Source: JAGLQA01 sp023135565
GTDB lineage: Bacteria; Acidobacteriota; Aminicenantia; UBA2199
Length of the DNA stretch: 23,554 bases
Reading direction: 5' to 3'
Assembly (NCBI GenBank): GCA_030639305.1
Contig: DAOWCY010000112.1
Span: forward strand, 1-23,554
The notes beneath the pieces are model-generated. The model did no database searches. It was not told the origin of the DNA and saw only the letters and a program-made list of their open reading frames with translations. Both the position numbers and the translations under genes were made by a program. Positions 13,655-21,759 of this stretch are shown piece by piece; positions within the stretch are counted from its first letter, which is position 1; the number at the start of each line of letters is the position of its first letter.

Positions 13655-15409
13655 ATGGGCAATGGTTTTATGAACAAATATCTTCACGTGGATCTAAGCA
13701 GCCGCACGTTTAAATTCGACGATATCCCGCCGGGACTCTTCGAGGAGTTTATCGGGGGCAAAGGAGCAGGATTAAAACTATTAGTAGATAATGGCTTAAT
13801 CACCCACGACCCTTTCGCGGAGGAAAATCCTTTAATATTCATCAGCGGCCCTTTTACCGGTTCTAAGGTGCAGACCTCGGCCCGTTCCACCTTAGTTACC
13901 AAATCCCCGCTGACCGGCACTTTTCTCGATTCTCATATCGGCGGGCATTTCGGGCCACAGGTAAAAAAAGCCGGCGTAGATTACATTTTTATTACCGGGA
14001 AAAGCGACAAACCGGTGTATCTTTATATTACCCCCGGGCAGGTGGTTTTTGAAGACGCGGCGCAGTTGTGGGGCAAGAACAAATTCGCAACCGAAAAGAA
14101 GCTGCGAGCCCAATACCCGGATACGCGGATGATTTCCATCGGCACAGCCGGGGAAAACCTTGTCAAATATGCCTGCATCGGCACCGATTACAACCGCCAT
14201 TTCGGCCGCGGCGGCAGCGGCGCGGTAATGGGTTCAAAAAAATTAAAAGCCATGATTGTGGGCGGCAGCGAAAAGGTTTCTTATTTCGACGAAGCAGGCT
14301 ATAAAGAGTTGACTTCCCAACTGACTAAAGATGTGATTGCACATCCCAATCGTGCCTTGCGGAAGGAGTTGGGCACTTCCATGTGGATGCGCATGGGCCA
14401 GGAAATCGGGCGTTTTTTACCCATTCGCAATTGCCGCGAAGTAGTGGTGGACGATTATGAAAAGATCACCTCCGAGAGTTTCAAAAAAGCCCTAAATTGG
14501 AAGAACACGGGCTGTTTCGGCTGTGCGATTTTGTGTTCCAAGAAGGCCAAATGGAAAAATTACGAAATGGAAGGCCCGGAGTATGAAACCATCGCCTGGT
14601 TAGGAGCCAACTGCGGTTTGAATGACCCGGAAGCCATAGCATATGCCAATTACCTGGCCGACGACTTAGGGTTGGACACCATTTCTACCGGCGCTGTGAT
14701 TGCTTTTGCCATGGAAGCTTTCGAGAAAGGGATTATTTCGCAGCAGGATACAGGCGGAGTCGAGTTAGCCTTCGGCAGCAGTGAAGCCGTATTTGAGATG
14801 ATAAAAAAGATCGCCGCCCGTGACGGTATCGGCGATATCCTGGCCGAAGGTACACGTATTGCCGCGCAGAAAATCGGTAAAGACAGCGATTATTTTGCTA
14901 TCCAGACTGCCGGTATGGAATTATCCGGTGTAAATGTCAAAGGTTCGGCCTCTATGGGGTTATCCCTGGCCACTGCCGATTTTGCCAGTCACACCCGGAT
15001 GTGGTCTTGTTCAGCCGAAATGAACGGGGAATTGAATTTTGAGAACACGCCGAAATTTATCAAAAACGGCCAGGATGAAGTCAACACCCGGAATTGTTTA
15101 GTGGTTTGTGATTTTCTTCCTTTCGGATTCGACCGGCTGGCGCCGATCTTGAACAAAATGACCGGTTTGGAATCCAGCGCTGAAAGCTTGCAGGAATTAG
15201 GCCGGAAAATCTCCGACATGACCCGCATGTACAACATAAAAAACGGCAGAACCCGGAAAGACGACACTTTGCCGGCCCGATTTTTCAAAGAGAAGCATTT
15301 GTCCGGTATTTTCAAAGACCAATATTTGACTGAAGAGAAGTTCGGTGAATGGTTGGACATGTACTACCGGGAGCGGGGCTGGGACGAAAATGGGATTCCG
15401 GCTGCGTGA
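13655..15409 (+). CDS. aor: tungsten-dependent aldehyde:ferredoxin oxidoreductase
   Basis: A cytoplasmic enzyme oxidising aldehydes to carboxylic acids with reduction of ferredoxin, using a bis-pterin tungsten centre and one [4Fe-4S] cluster. It has 584 residues, close to the roughly 600 of the family. The N-terminal AOR domain opens NKYLHVDLSSRTF and has the pterin-binding GGKGAGLKLL. The cluster-binding cysteines are CFGCAILC (Cys287, Cys290, Cys294) plus Cys485 in CLVVCDF. GGAGG precedes the ATG with good spacing. It is first in a cluster with an IclR regulator, an aminotransferase, an unknown protein and homoserine dehydrogenase. The usual role in amino-acid-fermenting anaerobes is disposal of aldehydes with gain of reduced ferredoxin; the neighbours suggest an amino-acid-derived aldehyde. 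Confidence 0.95.
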   Translation: MGNGFMNKYLHVDLSSRTFKFDDIPPGLFEEFIGGKGAGLKLLVDNGLITHDPFAEENPLIFISGPFTGSKVQTSARSTLVTKSPLTGTFLDSHIGGHFGPQVKKAGVDYIFITGKSDKPVYLYITPGQVVFEDAAQLWGKNKFATEKKLRAQYPDTRMISIGTAGENLVKYACIGTDYNRHFGRGGSGAVMGSKKLKAMIVGGSEKVSYFDEAGYKELTSQLTKDVIAHPNRALRKELGTSMWMRMGQEIGRFLPIRNCREVVVDDYEKITSESFKKALNWKNTGCFGCAILCSKKAKWKNYEMEGPEYETIAWLGANCGLNDPEAIAYANYLADDLGLDTISTGAVIAFAMEAFEKGIISQQDTGGVELAFGSSEAVFEMIKKIAARDGIGDILAEGTRIAAQKIGKDSDYFAIQTAGMELSGVNVKGSASMGLSLATADFASHTRMWSCSAEMNGELNFENTPKFIKNGQDEVNTRNCLVVCDFLPFGFDRLAPILNKMTGLESSAESLQELGRKISDMTRMYNIKNGRTRKDDTLPARFFKEKHLSGIFKDQYLTEEKFGEWLDMYYRERGWDENGIPAA

Positions 15410-15416
15410 AGAAGCA

Positions 15417-15604
15417 TTTGCCTCCGGCGGCCAGGGGGCGCTTTTTAAAAATACTGCCCCCTGGACCCCCGCAAAAACTTTTGTTGAGCAAACGTTTATG
15501 CCCCTTGCTCAACGCTTGGGATTTTGCCTAAGCGCAGGGCTCATCAAAAGTTTTGATCAAACTTTTACAAAAGTTTGGCCCCCGGCAGGGTCGCCGAAGG
15601 CAAA
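15417..15604 (+). repeat. interspersed hairpin element, full copy (about 188 bp)
   Basis: It begins TTTGCCTCCGGCGGC and ends GTCGCCGAAGGCAAA, imperfect inverted termini (13 of 15 pair). Inside are a left hairpin (CAGGGGGC / GCCCCCTG), then ACCCCCGCAAAAACTTTTG, TTGAGC, and a right part with AAAAGTTTTGATCAAACTTTT. The whole structure is shared with 20154-20322. It fills the gap between the oxidoreductase and IclR genes; its hairpins may attenuate transcription there. Confidence 0.8.
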
Positions 15605-15616
15605 AAATAAAAAAAC

Positions 15617-16366
15617 ATGAACAGTTCGATACAGAAAGCATTCAAGGTACTCTCTTTTGTGGCATCGAATCCGCGGAAGATGAGTTTAAACGAAATGAGC
15701 CGGGATTTGTCTATGAACAAAACCACCCTGTTTCGTTTTTTGCAGACCTTAGAAGCGCTGCATTTGTTAGAGAAAAAGAACGGCGCTTATGTGCCCGGCA
15801 TCAAGCTTTTTGAATTGGGCAGCAAAGTGCCGGTAAAACAGTTGATCGTTGAAAAGGCTCATCCTATCCTAATGCGATTGGCGGAAGAGGTCAACGAAAC
15901 GGTAAATTTCGGAGAACTCAACAAAAACTGCATACTCTATCTCGACAAATGCGAAAGTAAACGCAGCTTGCAGATACAGACCGGCATCGGCAGCCGTATT
16001 TCTCTTTATGCCACGGCTCTGGGCAAAGCCGCACTCTCTCTCTTGCCGGCGGCGGAGAGGGACGCCATCATCTCCCGCATCCACTTAGAGAGCATAACGA
16101 AAAAAACGATTACAGACCCGCAAAAACTAAAAACCTACATCGAAGAAGTAAACCGAAAAGGTTACAGCCTGGATATCGAAGAACTGGAATTGGGCATGCA
16201 CTGTGTAGCTGTGCCTCTTCCTATCCCGGAGCTTAATTTTTTCGGAGCTATTAGTTTTGCCGGGCCTTCGGTTCGATTTACCCGCAGCCGCATGGCGGAG
16301 CTGGCAGGGAAGTTAAAAGTTACCGTTAAAGAAATAAGAAAAACCATCAATATAGGAGGCGACTAA
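15617..16366 (+). CDS. IclR-family transcriptional regulator
   Basis: A 249-residue regulator with the IclR layout: a winged HTH at about 5-65 (SIQKAFKVLSFVASN, then MSLNEMSRDLSMNKTTLFR) and an effector-binding domain at about 80-245 with SRISLYATALGKAALSLLP and a C-terminal GAISFAGP. It probably controls the oxidoreductase operon through the palindrome at 13567 in response to a small acid or amino-acid-derived ligand. The ribosome binding site is poor (GAAGG about 18 bases upstream, within the end of the repeat element), suggesting low translation. Its TAA overlaps the aminotransferase ATG by one base (TAATG). Confidence 0.92.
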   Translation: MNSSIQKAFKVLSFVASNPRKMSLNEMSRDLSMNKTTLFRFLQTLEALHLLEKKNGAYVPGIKLFELGSKVPVKQLIVEKAHPILMRLAEEVNETVNFGELNKNCILYLDKCESKRSLQIQTGIGSRISLYATALGKAALSLLPAAERDAIISRIHLESITKKTITDPQKLKTYIEEVNRKGYSLDIEELELGMHCVAVPLPIPELNFFGAISFAGPSVRFTRSRMAELAGKLKVTVKEIRKTINIGGD

Positions 16367-17547
16367 TGAAAAAACCGCACCATGACTTTGCAGACCGCAC
16401 GGCTCATTTAGAGCCTGAAGGCGCTTATGAGGTGCTGGCCAAAGCCCAGCAGTTGGAAGCAGCCGGCAGGGAAATCATTCATTTAGAGATCGGCCAGCCT
16501 GATTTCCAGACCTATCCCAATATCGGTATGGCAGGCATACGCGCCATAGCCGCCGGAGAGACCCGGTATACACCCTCAGCCGGGATACCGGCCCTGAAAA
16601 AAGCCATTGCCGATAATACCGGCAGGCGCATCGGTATGGAAATTTCCCCGGCGCAAGTAGTGGTTGGCCCCGGAGCCAAGCCGCTGCTTTTTTTCCCCAT
16701 GATGGCCCTATTGGAACCCGGCGACGAAGTCATCTACCCTGACCCCGGGTTTCCCAGTTACCGGGCCATTATCGAAACCATGGGCGCCACCCCGGTGCCT
16801 ATCGCTTTGAAAGAGGAGAAAGATTTTTCTTTCGACATGGCGGAATTTAGCGAAAAAGTTAATGACTGCACCCGTTTAATTATTATTAATGCCCCATCCA
16901 ATCCTACCGGCGGAATTATCCCGGCAGCCGATCTGGAAGCCATTGCCGCCGCCGCCAAAAAGCATGACTGTTGGGTGCTCAGCGACGACATTTATACTCG
17001 ATTAGTTTATACTGATGAGCCGGTAAAAAGCATTTTGACTTTTCCCGGCATGGCGGAACGGACCATCATCATGGACGGTTTTTCCAAAACTTATGCCATG
17101 ACCGGCTGGCGTTTGGGTTATGGCGTAATGCCTGAAAAACTGGCTGACGTAGTGGGGCTTTTGCACACTCACTCTGTGGGCTGTACCGCATCTTTCACCC
17201 AGTTGGCCGGGATAGAAGCCTTAAGCGGCGACCAGGAACAAGTAGCCAGGGTACGCGCTGTGTTTTTAGCAAGAAGGGAACTCATCGTTAAAGGGCTGAA
17301 CGACATCCCCGGTATCACCTGCCGCAAACCGGCCGGCGCTTTTTATGTTTTCCCTAATGTGACCAGTTTCGGTCTCTCCTCCAAGGAGATGGCCAATTAC
17401 CTATTGGAAAAAGCGGGCGTTGCCCTGCTGCCCGGGACTTCATTTGGTCCCATGGGCGAAGGTTATTTGCGGCTGACTTTTACTAATTCCACGGTAGCCA
17501 TAGAGAAAGCCTTAGAATTGATAAAAGAAGCCCTATCAAAATTATGA
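16366..17547 (+). CDS. class I/II PLP-dependent aminotransferase (aspartate aminotransferase-like)
   Basis: A cytoplasmic fold-type I aminotransferase of 393 residues. Visible motifs are LEIGQPDF near the N-terminus, NAPSNPTGG, the PLP-lysine motif GFSKTYAMTGWRLGYG with Lys241, and a C-terminal GYLRLTFTNS with the carboxylate-binding Arg. The subgroup is AspC/AlaA-like; the substrate (aspartate, alanine, aromatic or branched amino acid) cannot be fixed from sequence. Translation is coupled to the IclR gene, with GGAGG inside that gene's end. Context suggests catabolic deamination feeding or following the aldehyde oxidoreductase. Confidence 0.94.
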   Translation: MKKPHHDFADRTAHLEPEGAYEVLAKAQQLEAAGREIIHLEIGQPDFQTYPNIGMAGIRAIAAGETRYTPSAGIPALKKAIADNTGRRIGMEISPAQVVVGPGAKPLLFFPMMALLEPGDEVIYPDPGFPSYRAIIETMGATPVPIALKEEKDFSFDMAEFSEKVNDCTRLIIINAPSNPTGGIIPAADLEAIAAAAKKHDCWVLSDDIYTRLVYTDEPVKSILTFPGMAERTIIMDGFSKTYAMTGWRLGYGVMPEKLADVVGLLHTHSVGCTASFTQLAGIEALSGDQEQVARVRAVFLARRELIVKGLNDIPGITCRKPAGAFYVFPNVTSFGLSSKEMANYLLEKAGVALLPGTSFGPMGEGYLRLTFTNSTVAIEKALELIKEALSKL

Positions 17548-17590
17548 AAAAAGTTGCATGAAGTAAGGGGGCGGCGCACCCACCCCTAAA

Positions 17591-17656
17591 TAAAAGTTTT
17601 TGGAGGTGTCGGAACCTTTTTTCAAAAAGGTTCTGACCCGCCGGAGGCGATTTTTC
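17591..17656 (-). repeat. partial interspersed hairpin element with a different stem sequence
   Basis: In reverse orientation it reads TCGCCTCCGGCGGGTCAGAACC, T/A loop, GGTTCCGAC, then ACCTCCAAAAACTTTTA, the left half of the element family. The stem arms (17608-17637) differ completely from the CAAGGGGGGC arms of other copies yet still pair. It lies between the aminotransferase and the unknown gene. Confidence 0.65.
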
Positions 17657-17701
17657 CTGCGGCCGGAGGTCGCACTTAAAACTAAAACGGAGGCATAAAA
17701 A

Positions 17702-18940
17702 ATGGGTTTACATTATGATTTTTTAAGTAAAAAAGACATGAAACAAATTGATGCTTTAAAAGAAGCATACGGCGGCGCAGCCGAGATTTCCAAAACCATA
17801 GAGAAAATGCGCAGTTACGAAGAAAGAAAAAAAGCAGCCGCGGAAAAAGGTTTTGGAGAAATTGTTAGCAAAGCCGAAGAGTACGTCAAATCTTTTCCCA
17901 AAGTAGAAGATTTCTTAGAGAAGAAAGACATCAAGTTCGACAAACCCGGGATTGCCACTACCCAGGTATCCGGTTTCCAGGGAGCGCCTATTACGCTGCG
18001 CTGCATGGAGCGTTTGGCCCGGGACGGCGAAACCCTGGCTCCCAAAGAGTTTATCTCGGTCATGGCACTTACTGAAGACTATGTGTTCAACGGGGAGCTG
18101 CTCACCACCCTGCTGTTAGCGGAAAATATCATGAAAGCCGAGAAATTTTGCAACACCAACCTGGTAGGCACACCTCTCAGCGACGGTGTTTACGACCGGC
18201 TGGAAAAGATCAGCGGCGAGAAGTTTGAAACCTGGGTGCCGGAAACCGGTACGCGGGCATTGATTCTCAAGAACATGGGCACGGCTTTCGGTAATTTAGG
18301 CGGAGTAGAAGTTGCCAACAACAATCACTTAGTATATCTCGACGGCGTTACCAGGGCCGCGGTAAACACCGGCGGTGATTTCTTTTTGAACCCCAGTTGG
18401 TCTTCCATTGTGGCCGGTTGTTATTATGCCCGCGACATCAAAAACCTCAGTTTCAAGATTTCGATGCTGCTGTCTACCCAGAATGCCATCCAACTGCGTA
18501 TGTTGTTGAACATCATGAAAGAGTATCTTCGTGACGACGGCACCACCCCCATCTATGAGATCAACTTAGGCAACGGCCAGTCCCCGGAAATGTTCATCCA
18601 GTGCGCCAAAGAGGTAGCTGAATGCGGTATCCCCGGTATTTCCTTGGCCGCGCACCTGCGCATCAACCCCGACTTAGGTCTGGCCGATTTCGATTGGACC
18701 GAAAATGCCCACAAAGTACTGGCATCAGGCACAGATATTACCATCAAATATGAAAGCGACGGCACTTCGCGGCCTTTAGACACCATGGGAGCCTATTTTC
18801 TTCCTAAGGAAGAGCGTTTAGCCCAGGCCGAAACGATCGGTGATGTGATTTATTACAAGTGTGTCCGCTGCTCGAAAGACGCCAAAGAAATCATGGAGAA
18901 AGGTCACAAAGCTACTTTTGCCGGGATTTCCTACAGGTAG
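17702..18940 (+). CDS. protein of unknown function in the aldehyde oxidoreductase/homoserine dehydrogenase cluster
   Basis: I do not recognise the family. The 412-residue protein has no signal peptide or membrane segment, so it is cytoplasmic. A charged helical N-terminus (about 1-85) is followed by an alpha/beta region that could be a TIM barrel: alternating strands and Gly-rich turns such as TTQVSGFQGAPITLR, NTNLVGTPLSDGVYDRL, AAVNTGGDFFLNPSWSSI, PIYEINLGNGQSPEMF, CGIPGISLAAHLRINPD and ITIKYESDGTSRPLD. A late KCVRC puts Cys387 and Cys390 in a CxxC, possibly metal-binding. GGAGG lies seven to eight bases before the ATG and no promoter is visible after the aminotransferase, so co-transcription is likely. 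The strong motif content and place between an aminotransferase and homoserine dehydrogenase point to an enzyme of the same pathway, possibly a lyase, mutase or methyltransferase, but this is not established. Confidence 0.9.
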   Translation: MGLHYDFLSKKDMKQIDALKEAYGGAAEISKTIEKMRSYEERKKAAAEKGFGEIVSKAEEYVKSFPKVEDFLEKKDIKFDKPGIATTQVSGFQGAPITLRCMERLARDGETLAPKEFISVMALTEDYVFNGELLTTLLLAENIMKAEKFCNTNLVGTPLSDGVYDRLEKISGEKFETWVPETGTRALILKNMGTAFGNLGGVEVANNNHLVYLDGVTRAAVNTGGDFFLNPSWSSIVAGCYYARDIKNLSFKISMLLSTQNAIQLRMLLNIMKEYLRDDGTTPIYEINLGNGQSPEMFIQCAKEVAECGIPGISLAAHLRINPDLGLADFDWTENAHKVLASGTDITIKYESDGTSRPLDTMGAYFLPKEERLAQAETIGDVIYYKCVRCSKDAKEIMEKGHKATFAGISYR

Positions 18941-19128
18941 AAAAACTCGGAACCTGAAATCCGGAACGTGCTCTTTGCAATTAGTATTAGTACAGGTTTA
19001 TGCCACTACATGGCGGTAAAGATAATATGTTGTACATATTGCGAGTTCCAACTGTTTGGCGGCTTTTTTTTCAAGCTTAGTCTTGAGAGAAAGCCTGTTT
19101 TACTACAAAGCAAAATAGGAGAAAAAAA

Positions 19129-20142
19129 ATGAAACATAAAATTGCTTTATTAGGTTTTGGCACAGTAGGTCAGGGACTATGTGAAATCCTGGCCGACAAA
19201 AAAAACTATTTAAAAGAGAAATACGGTTTTGAATATGACATCGTCGCTGTAGGCGACATGGTATACGGCAATGTATACAACCCCGACGGTCTCGATGCAG
19301 CTCAAATGCTGCTGGAAGCCAAAGATAAGAAAAAATTCAGCAAAGATGTCAGCAAATGGGACAACCTGACGTTGATCAAGAAGAGCAATGCCACAGTAGT
19401 CTGCGAGATGACTTACACGGATTTAGAAACCGGCGGTCCCGCGGTGGAGCACTGCCGCGCTGCGCTCGAAGCCGGGAAACATGTAGTCACCAGCAATAAA
19501 GGCCCTGCTGCTCTAAAATACCCTGAGATGGCGCAGTTAGCCCGGGACAAAGGCGTTCAATTTTTGATCGAAGGCACGGTTTGTTCCGGCACACCTATAT
19601 TGAATTTGGCCGACGGCCCCCTGGCCGGATGTGAAATAACCGCCATTCGCGGCATTTTGAACGGTACTACTAATTACATGCTCACCGAAATGGAAAAGGG
19701 CATGGCTTATGATGAAGTATTAAAAATCGCCCAGGAATTGGGTTATGCCGAAGCTGATCCCACCGGTGACGTCGAAGGACATGATGCCCGGGGCAAGGTG
19801 ACAATCCTGGCCAATGTGGTTATGGGCGCATCTTTGGCGGTTTCCGATGTCTCCTGCAAAGGCATTACCGGCATCACCCCCGCAGACATCGAAAAAGCGA
19901 AAAAAGAAAATGCCCGCTGGAAACTGATCGGTTCCATCGAGAAGAAAGATGGTAAATTGATTGCTTCGGTAGCGCCGGAGATGGTGCCGCTGGCTCATCC
20001 TTTAGCTGGAGTAATGGGAGCCACCAATGCGTTGACGTTTACTACAGACATGTTGGGTGATGTGACCATGGTAGGACCCGGAGCCGGTAGGATCGAAACC
20101 GGTTATTCTATTCTTACAGACTTGATTAAAATTCACAGATAG
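19129..20142 (+). CDS. homoserine dehydrogenase, short form without ACT domain
   Basis: A 337-residue NAD(P)-dependent dehydrogenase interconverting homoserine and aspartate 4-semialdehyde. The Rossmann motif GFGTVGQG (Gly9, Gly11, Gly14) opens the protein. SNKGPAALKY, LNGTTNYML and EADPTGDVEGHDARGKVTILA-like sequence follow; Asp219 and Lys223 are the expected catalytic acid/lysine pair. It ends GPGAGRIETGYSILTDL. The regulatory ACT domain of many biosynthetic enzymes is absent and no thrB, thrC, lysC or asd gene is near, so a catabolic role or a related substrate is plausible. The 188 bp upstream (18941-19128) hold no gene and no convincing promoter; a run of eight T after GGCGGC at about 19060 may be a weak terminator. 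GGAG lies nine bases before the ATG. Confidence 0.9.
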   Translation: MKHKIALLGFGTVGQGLCEILADKKNYLKEKYGFEYDIVAVGDMVYGNVYNPDGLDAAQMLLEAKDKKKFSKDVSKWDNLTLIKKSNATVVCEMTYTDLETGGPAVEHCRAALEAGKHVVTSNKGPAALKYPEMAQLARDKGVQFLIEGTVCSGTPILNLADGPLAGCEITAIRGILNGTTNYMLTEMEKGMAYDEVLKIAQELGYAEADPTGDVEGHDARGKVTILANVVMGASLAVSDVSCKGITGITPADIEKAKKENARWKLIGSIEKKDGKLIASVAPEMVPLAHPLAGVMGATNALTFTTDMLGDVTMVGPGAGRIETGYSILTDLIKIHR

Positions 20143-20153
20143 AATAAATATTT

Positions 20154-20322
20154 TTTGCCTCCGGCGGCAAGGGGGGCGTTTTTGAAAAATTGCCCCCCCT
20201 TGACCCCCCCAAAAAACTTTTGTTGAGCTTCGCGGCAGGTAGCTCTTTTGATTCTTAATTATAAAAAGTTTTGTTCAAACTTTTTCAAAAGTTTGGCCCC
20301 CGGCAGGGTCGCCGAAGGCAAA
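20154..20322 (+). repeat. interspersed hairpin element, full copy (about 169 bp)
   Basis: It starts TTTGCCTCCGGCGGC and ends GTCGCCGAAGGCAAA. The left hairpin has CAAGGGGGGC / GCCCCCC(C)TTG arms with loop GTTTTTGAAAAATT. The right part AAAAGTTTTGTTCAAACTTTT and CAAAAGTTTGGCCCCCGGCAGG match the copy at 15417 closely, while the middle differs in length. It follows homoserine dehydrogenase by 12 bp and may act as its transcription terminator. Confidence 0.8.
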
Positions 20323-20354
20323 TTTGACGGGAAATCTGGGAAAATATAAAGCGA

Positions 20355-20383
20355 TTGAAAATTTGTCCCCTTTGTGCTATAAC
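20355..20383 (+). promoter_or_regulatory. promoter of the M16 peptidase pair
   Basis: TTGAAA at 20355-20360, a 17-bp spacer and TATAAC at 20378-20383, about 50 bp before the first M16 start codon. Confidence 0.65.
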
Positions 20384-20435
20384 AGGACATGATTAATAAG
20401 ATCAAAAAAAACTTTAAAATATCGAAGGAGGTTAA

Positions 20436-21758
20436 ATGAAACGTTTCGTTTTAACAACCATAATTTTTGTTTTTGCCTGCGTATCTGTCTTGCAGGCGGG
20501 GATTTTCCCCTTTAAAATCCATGAGAAAACCCTGGATAATGGTTTTAAAATAATCGCCATTCCATTATCGAATCCCGGTATCGTGGCCTACTATTCCGTA
20601 GTGCGCACCGGCAGCAGGGACGAATATGAAGAAGGACATACCGGTTTTGCCCATTTCTTCGAGCATATGATGTTTCGCGGCACCAAAAAATTTCCCAGCA
20701 ATGTCTATGATAGAATCACCACTGAAATAGGCGCCGACACCAATGCCTATACTTCCGACGACATCACCGCTTACCACTTGGAATTCGCTAAAGAAGACCT
20801 GGAACAGGTGATGGACTTAGAAAGCAACCGCTTCCAGGAGTTGGACTACAAAGAACAGGCATTTAAAACCGAAGCCGGGGCTGTTTTCGGCGAATACCTG
20901 AAAAGTAAAATGAATCCCTGGCGTATCCTTTATAATAATCTTTATTTTACAGCTTTCGATAAGCACACTTACAAGCATACCACCCTCGGTTTTGAAAAGG
21001 ATATCATCGCCATGCCCACCATGTACGAATACAGCAAGAGCTTTTTCAACAGGTACTACCGGCCTAAAAATGTTGTCCTGATGATCGTTGGGGATATCGT
21101 CCCCGAAGATGTGTTCAAACTGGCTGAAAAGTACTACGGCAAATGGGAACAAGGCTACGTGCCTCCCAAAATTACCGAAGAACCGGAACAACAAGGCCCC
21201 CGGGCAAAGAAGGTCGATTTCAAAGGAAGAACCCTGCCCATGTTGGCCGTGGCTTATAAAAGCTTAAAATTTATGCCGGGATCGAAAGATTATGTGGCTT
21301 CGAACATCCTGGGCGACATTATGTTCGGCTTCACCAGCGATCTATATTCGCAGTTGGTCTTAAAGGAACAGAAAGTGCAGACTCTCTACGGCGATTTCAG
21401 CATGAACAGGGACCCCAACTTAAACACGGTTATTGCCCTGGTTAAGAAAAAAGAAGACGTGGACTATGTAAAAGAGGAAATCGAAAAAACCCTACAGGAA
21501 TACCGCACGGAACTGATGGATAAGAAAAAACTCGATGATTTGAAAAGCAACCTCAAGTATTCGTTTTTGATGAGGCTAAACAGTGCGGCGCGGGTTGCCG
21601 GCAGCTTTACCCGCTTCATTGCCCTTACCGGCGGCATCGAAGCCATCGACCGATACTACCTCACCTTAGAGACCATTACCCCGGAAGATATCAAAGCAGC
21701 AGCGGCAAAGTACTTTTCCGACAACCGGAAAACAGAAATTTTACTTTTAGGAGAGTAA
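20436..21758 (+). CDS. M16-family zinc peptidase, catalytic subunit, exported
   Basis: A 440-residue M16 peptidase (pitrilysin/processing-peptidase type) with a Sec signal (MKRFVLTTIIFVFACVSVLQA), so periplasmic. The inverted zinc motif HFFEH gives His73, Glu76 and His77; Glu153, 76 residues later, is the expected third ligand, with the conserved Glu146 before it. The C-terminal M16_C domain has the usual TLPMLAVAYK and LRLNSAARVAGSF-type segments. GGAGG lies five bases before the ATG. The next gene starts one base after its stop and encodes a motif-less M16 partner, so the two probably form a heterodimer, as in mitochondrial processing peptidase and bacterial two-subunit M16 enzymes. Likely role: degradation or processing of peptides in the cell envelope. 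Confidence 0.94.
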   Translation: MKRFVLTTIIFVFACVSVLQAGIFPFKIHEKTLDNGFKIIAIPLSNPGIVAYYSVVRTGSRDEYEEGHTGFAHFFEHMMFRGTKKFPSNVYDRITTEIGADTNAYTSDDITAYHLEFAKEDLEQVMDLESNRFQELDYKEQAFKTEAGAVFGEYLKSKMNPWRILYNNLYFTAFDKHTYKHTTLGFEKDIIAMPTMYEYSKSFFNRYYRPKNVVLMIVGDIVPEDVFKLAEKYYGKWEQGYVPPKITEEPEQQGPRAKKVDFKGRTLPMLAVAYKSLKFMPGSKDYVASNILGDIMFGFTSDLYSQLVLKEQKVQTLYGDFSMNRDPNLNTVIALVKKKEDVDYVKEEIEKTLQEYRTELMDKKKLDDLKSNLKYSFLMRLNSAARVAGSFTRFIALTGGIEAIDRYYLTLETITPEDIKAAAAKYFSDNRKTEILLLGE

Positions 21759-21759
21759 G

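Noticed and set aside
18941..19128. Possible riboswitch or T-box before homoserine dehydrogenase
   Set aside because: No T-box sequence, lysine or SAM riboswitch core, or clear alternate terminator could be recognised; only weak stems and a T8 run.
20435..20452. TGAAACGTTTCG at the start of the first M16 gene, similar to the IclR-type palindrome
   Set aside because: Arm spacing differs from the operator at 13567, and the bases are simply the first codons (Met-Lys-Arg-Phe-Val).
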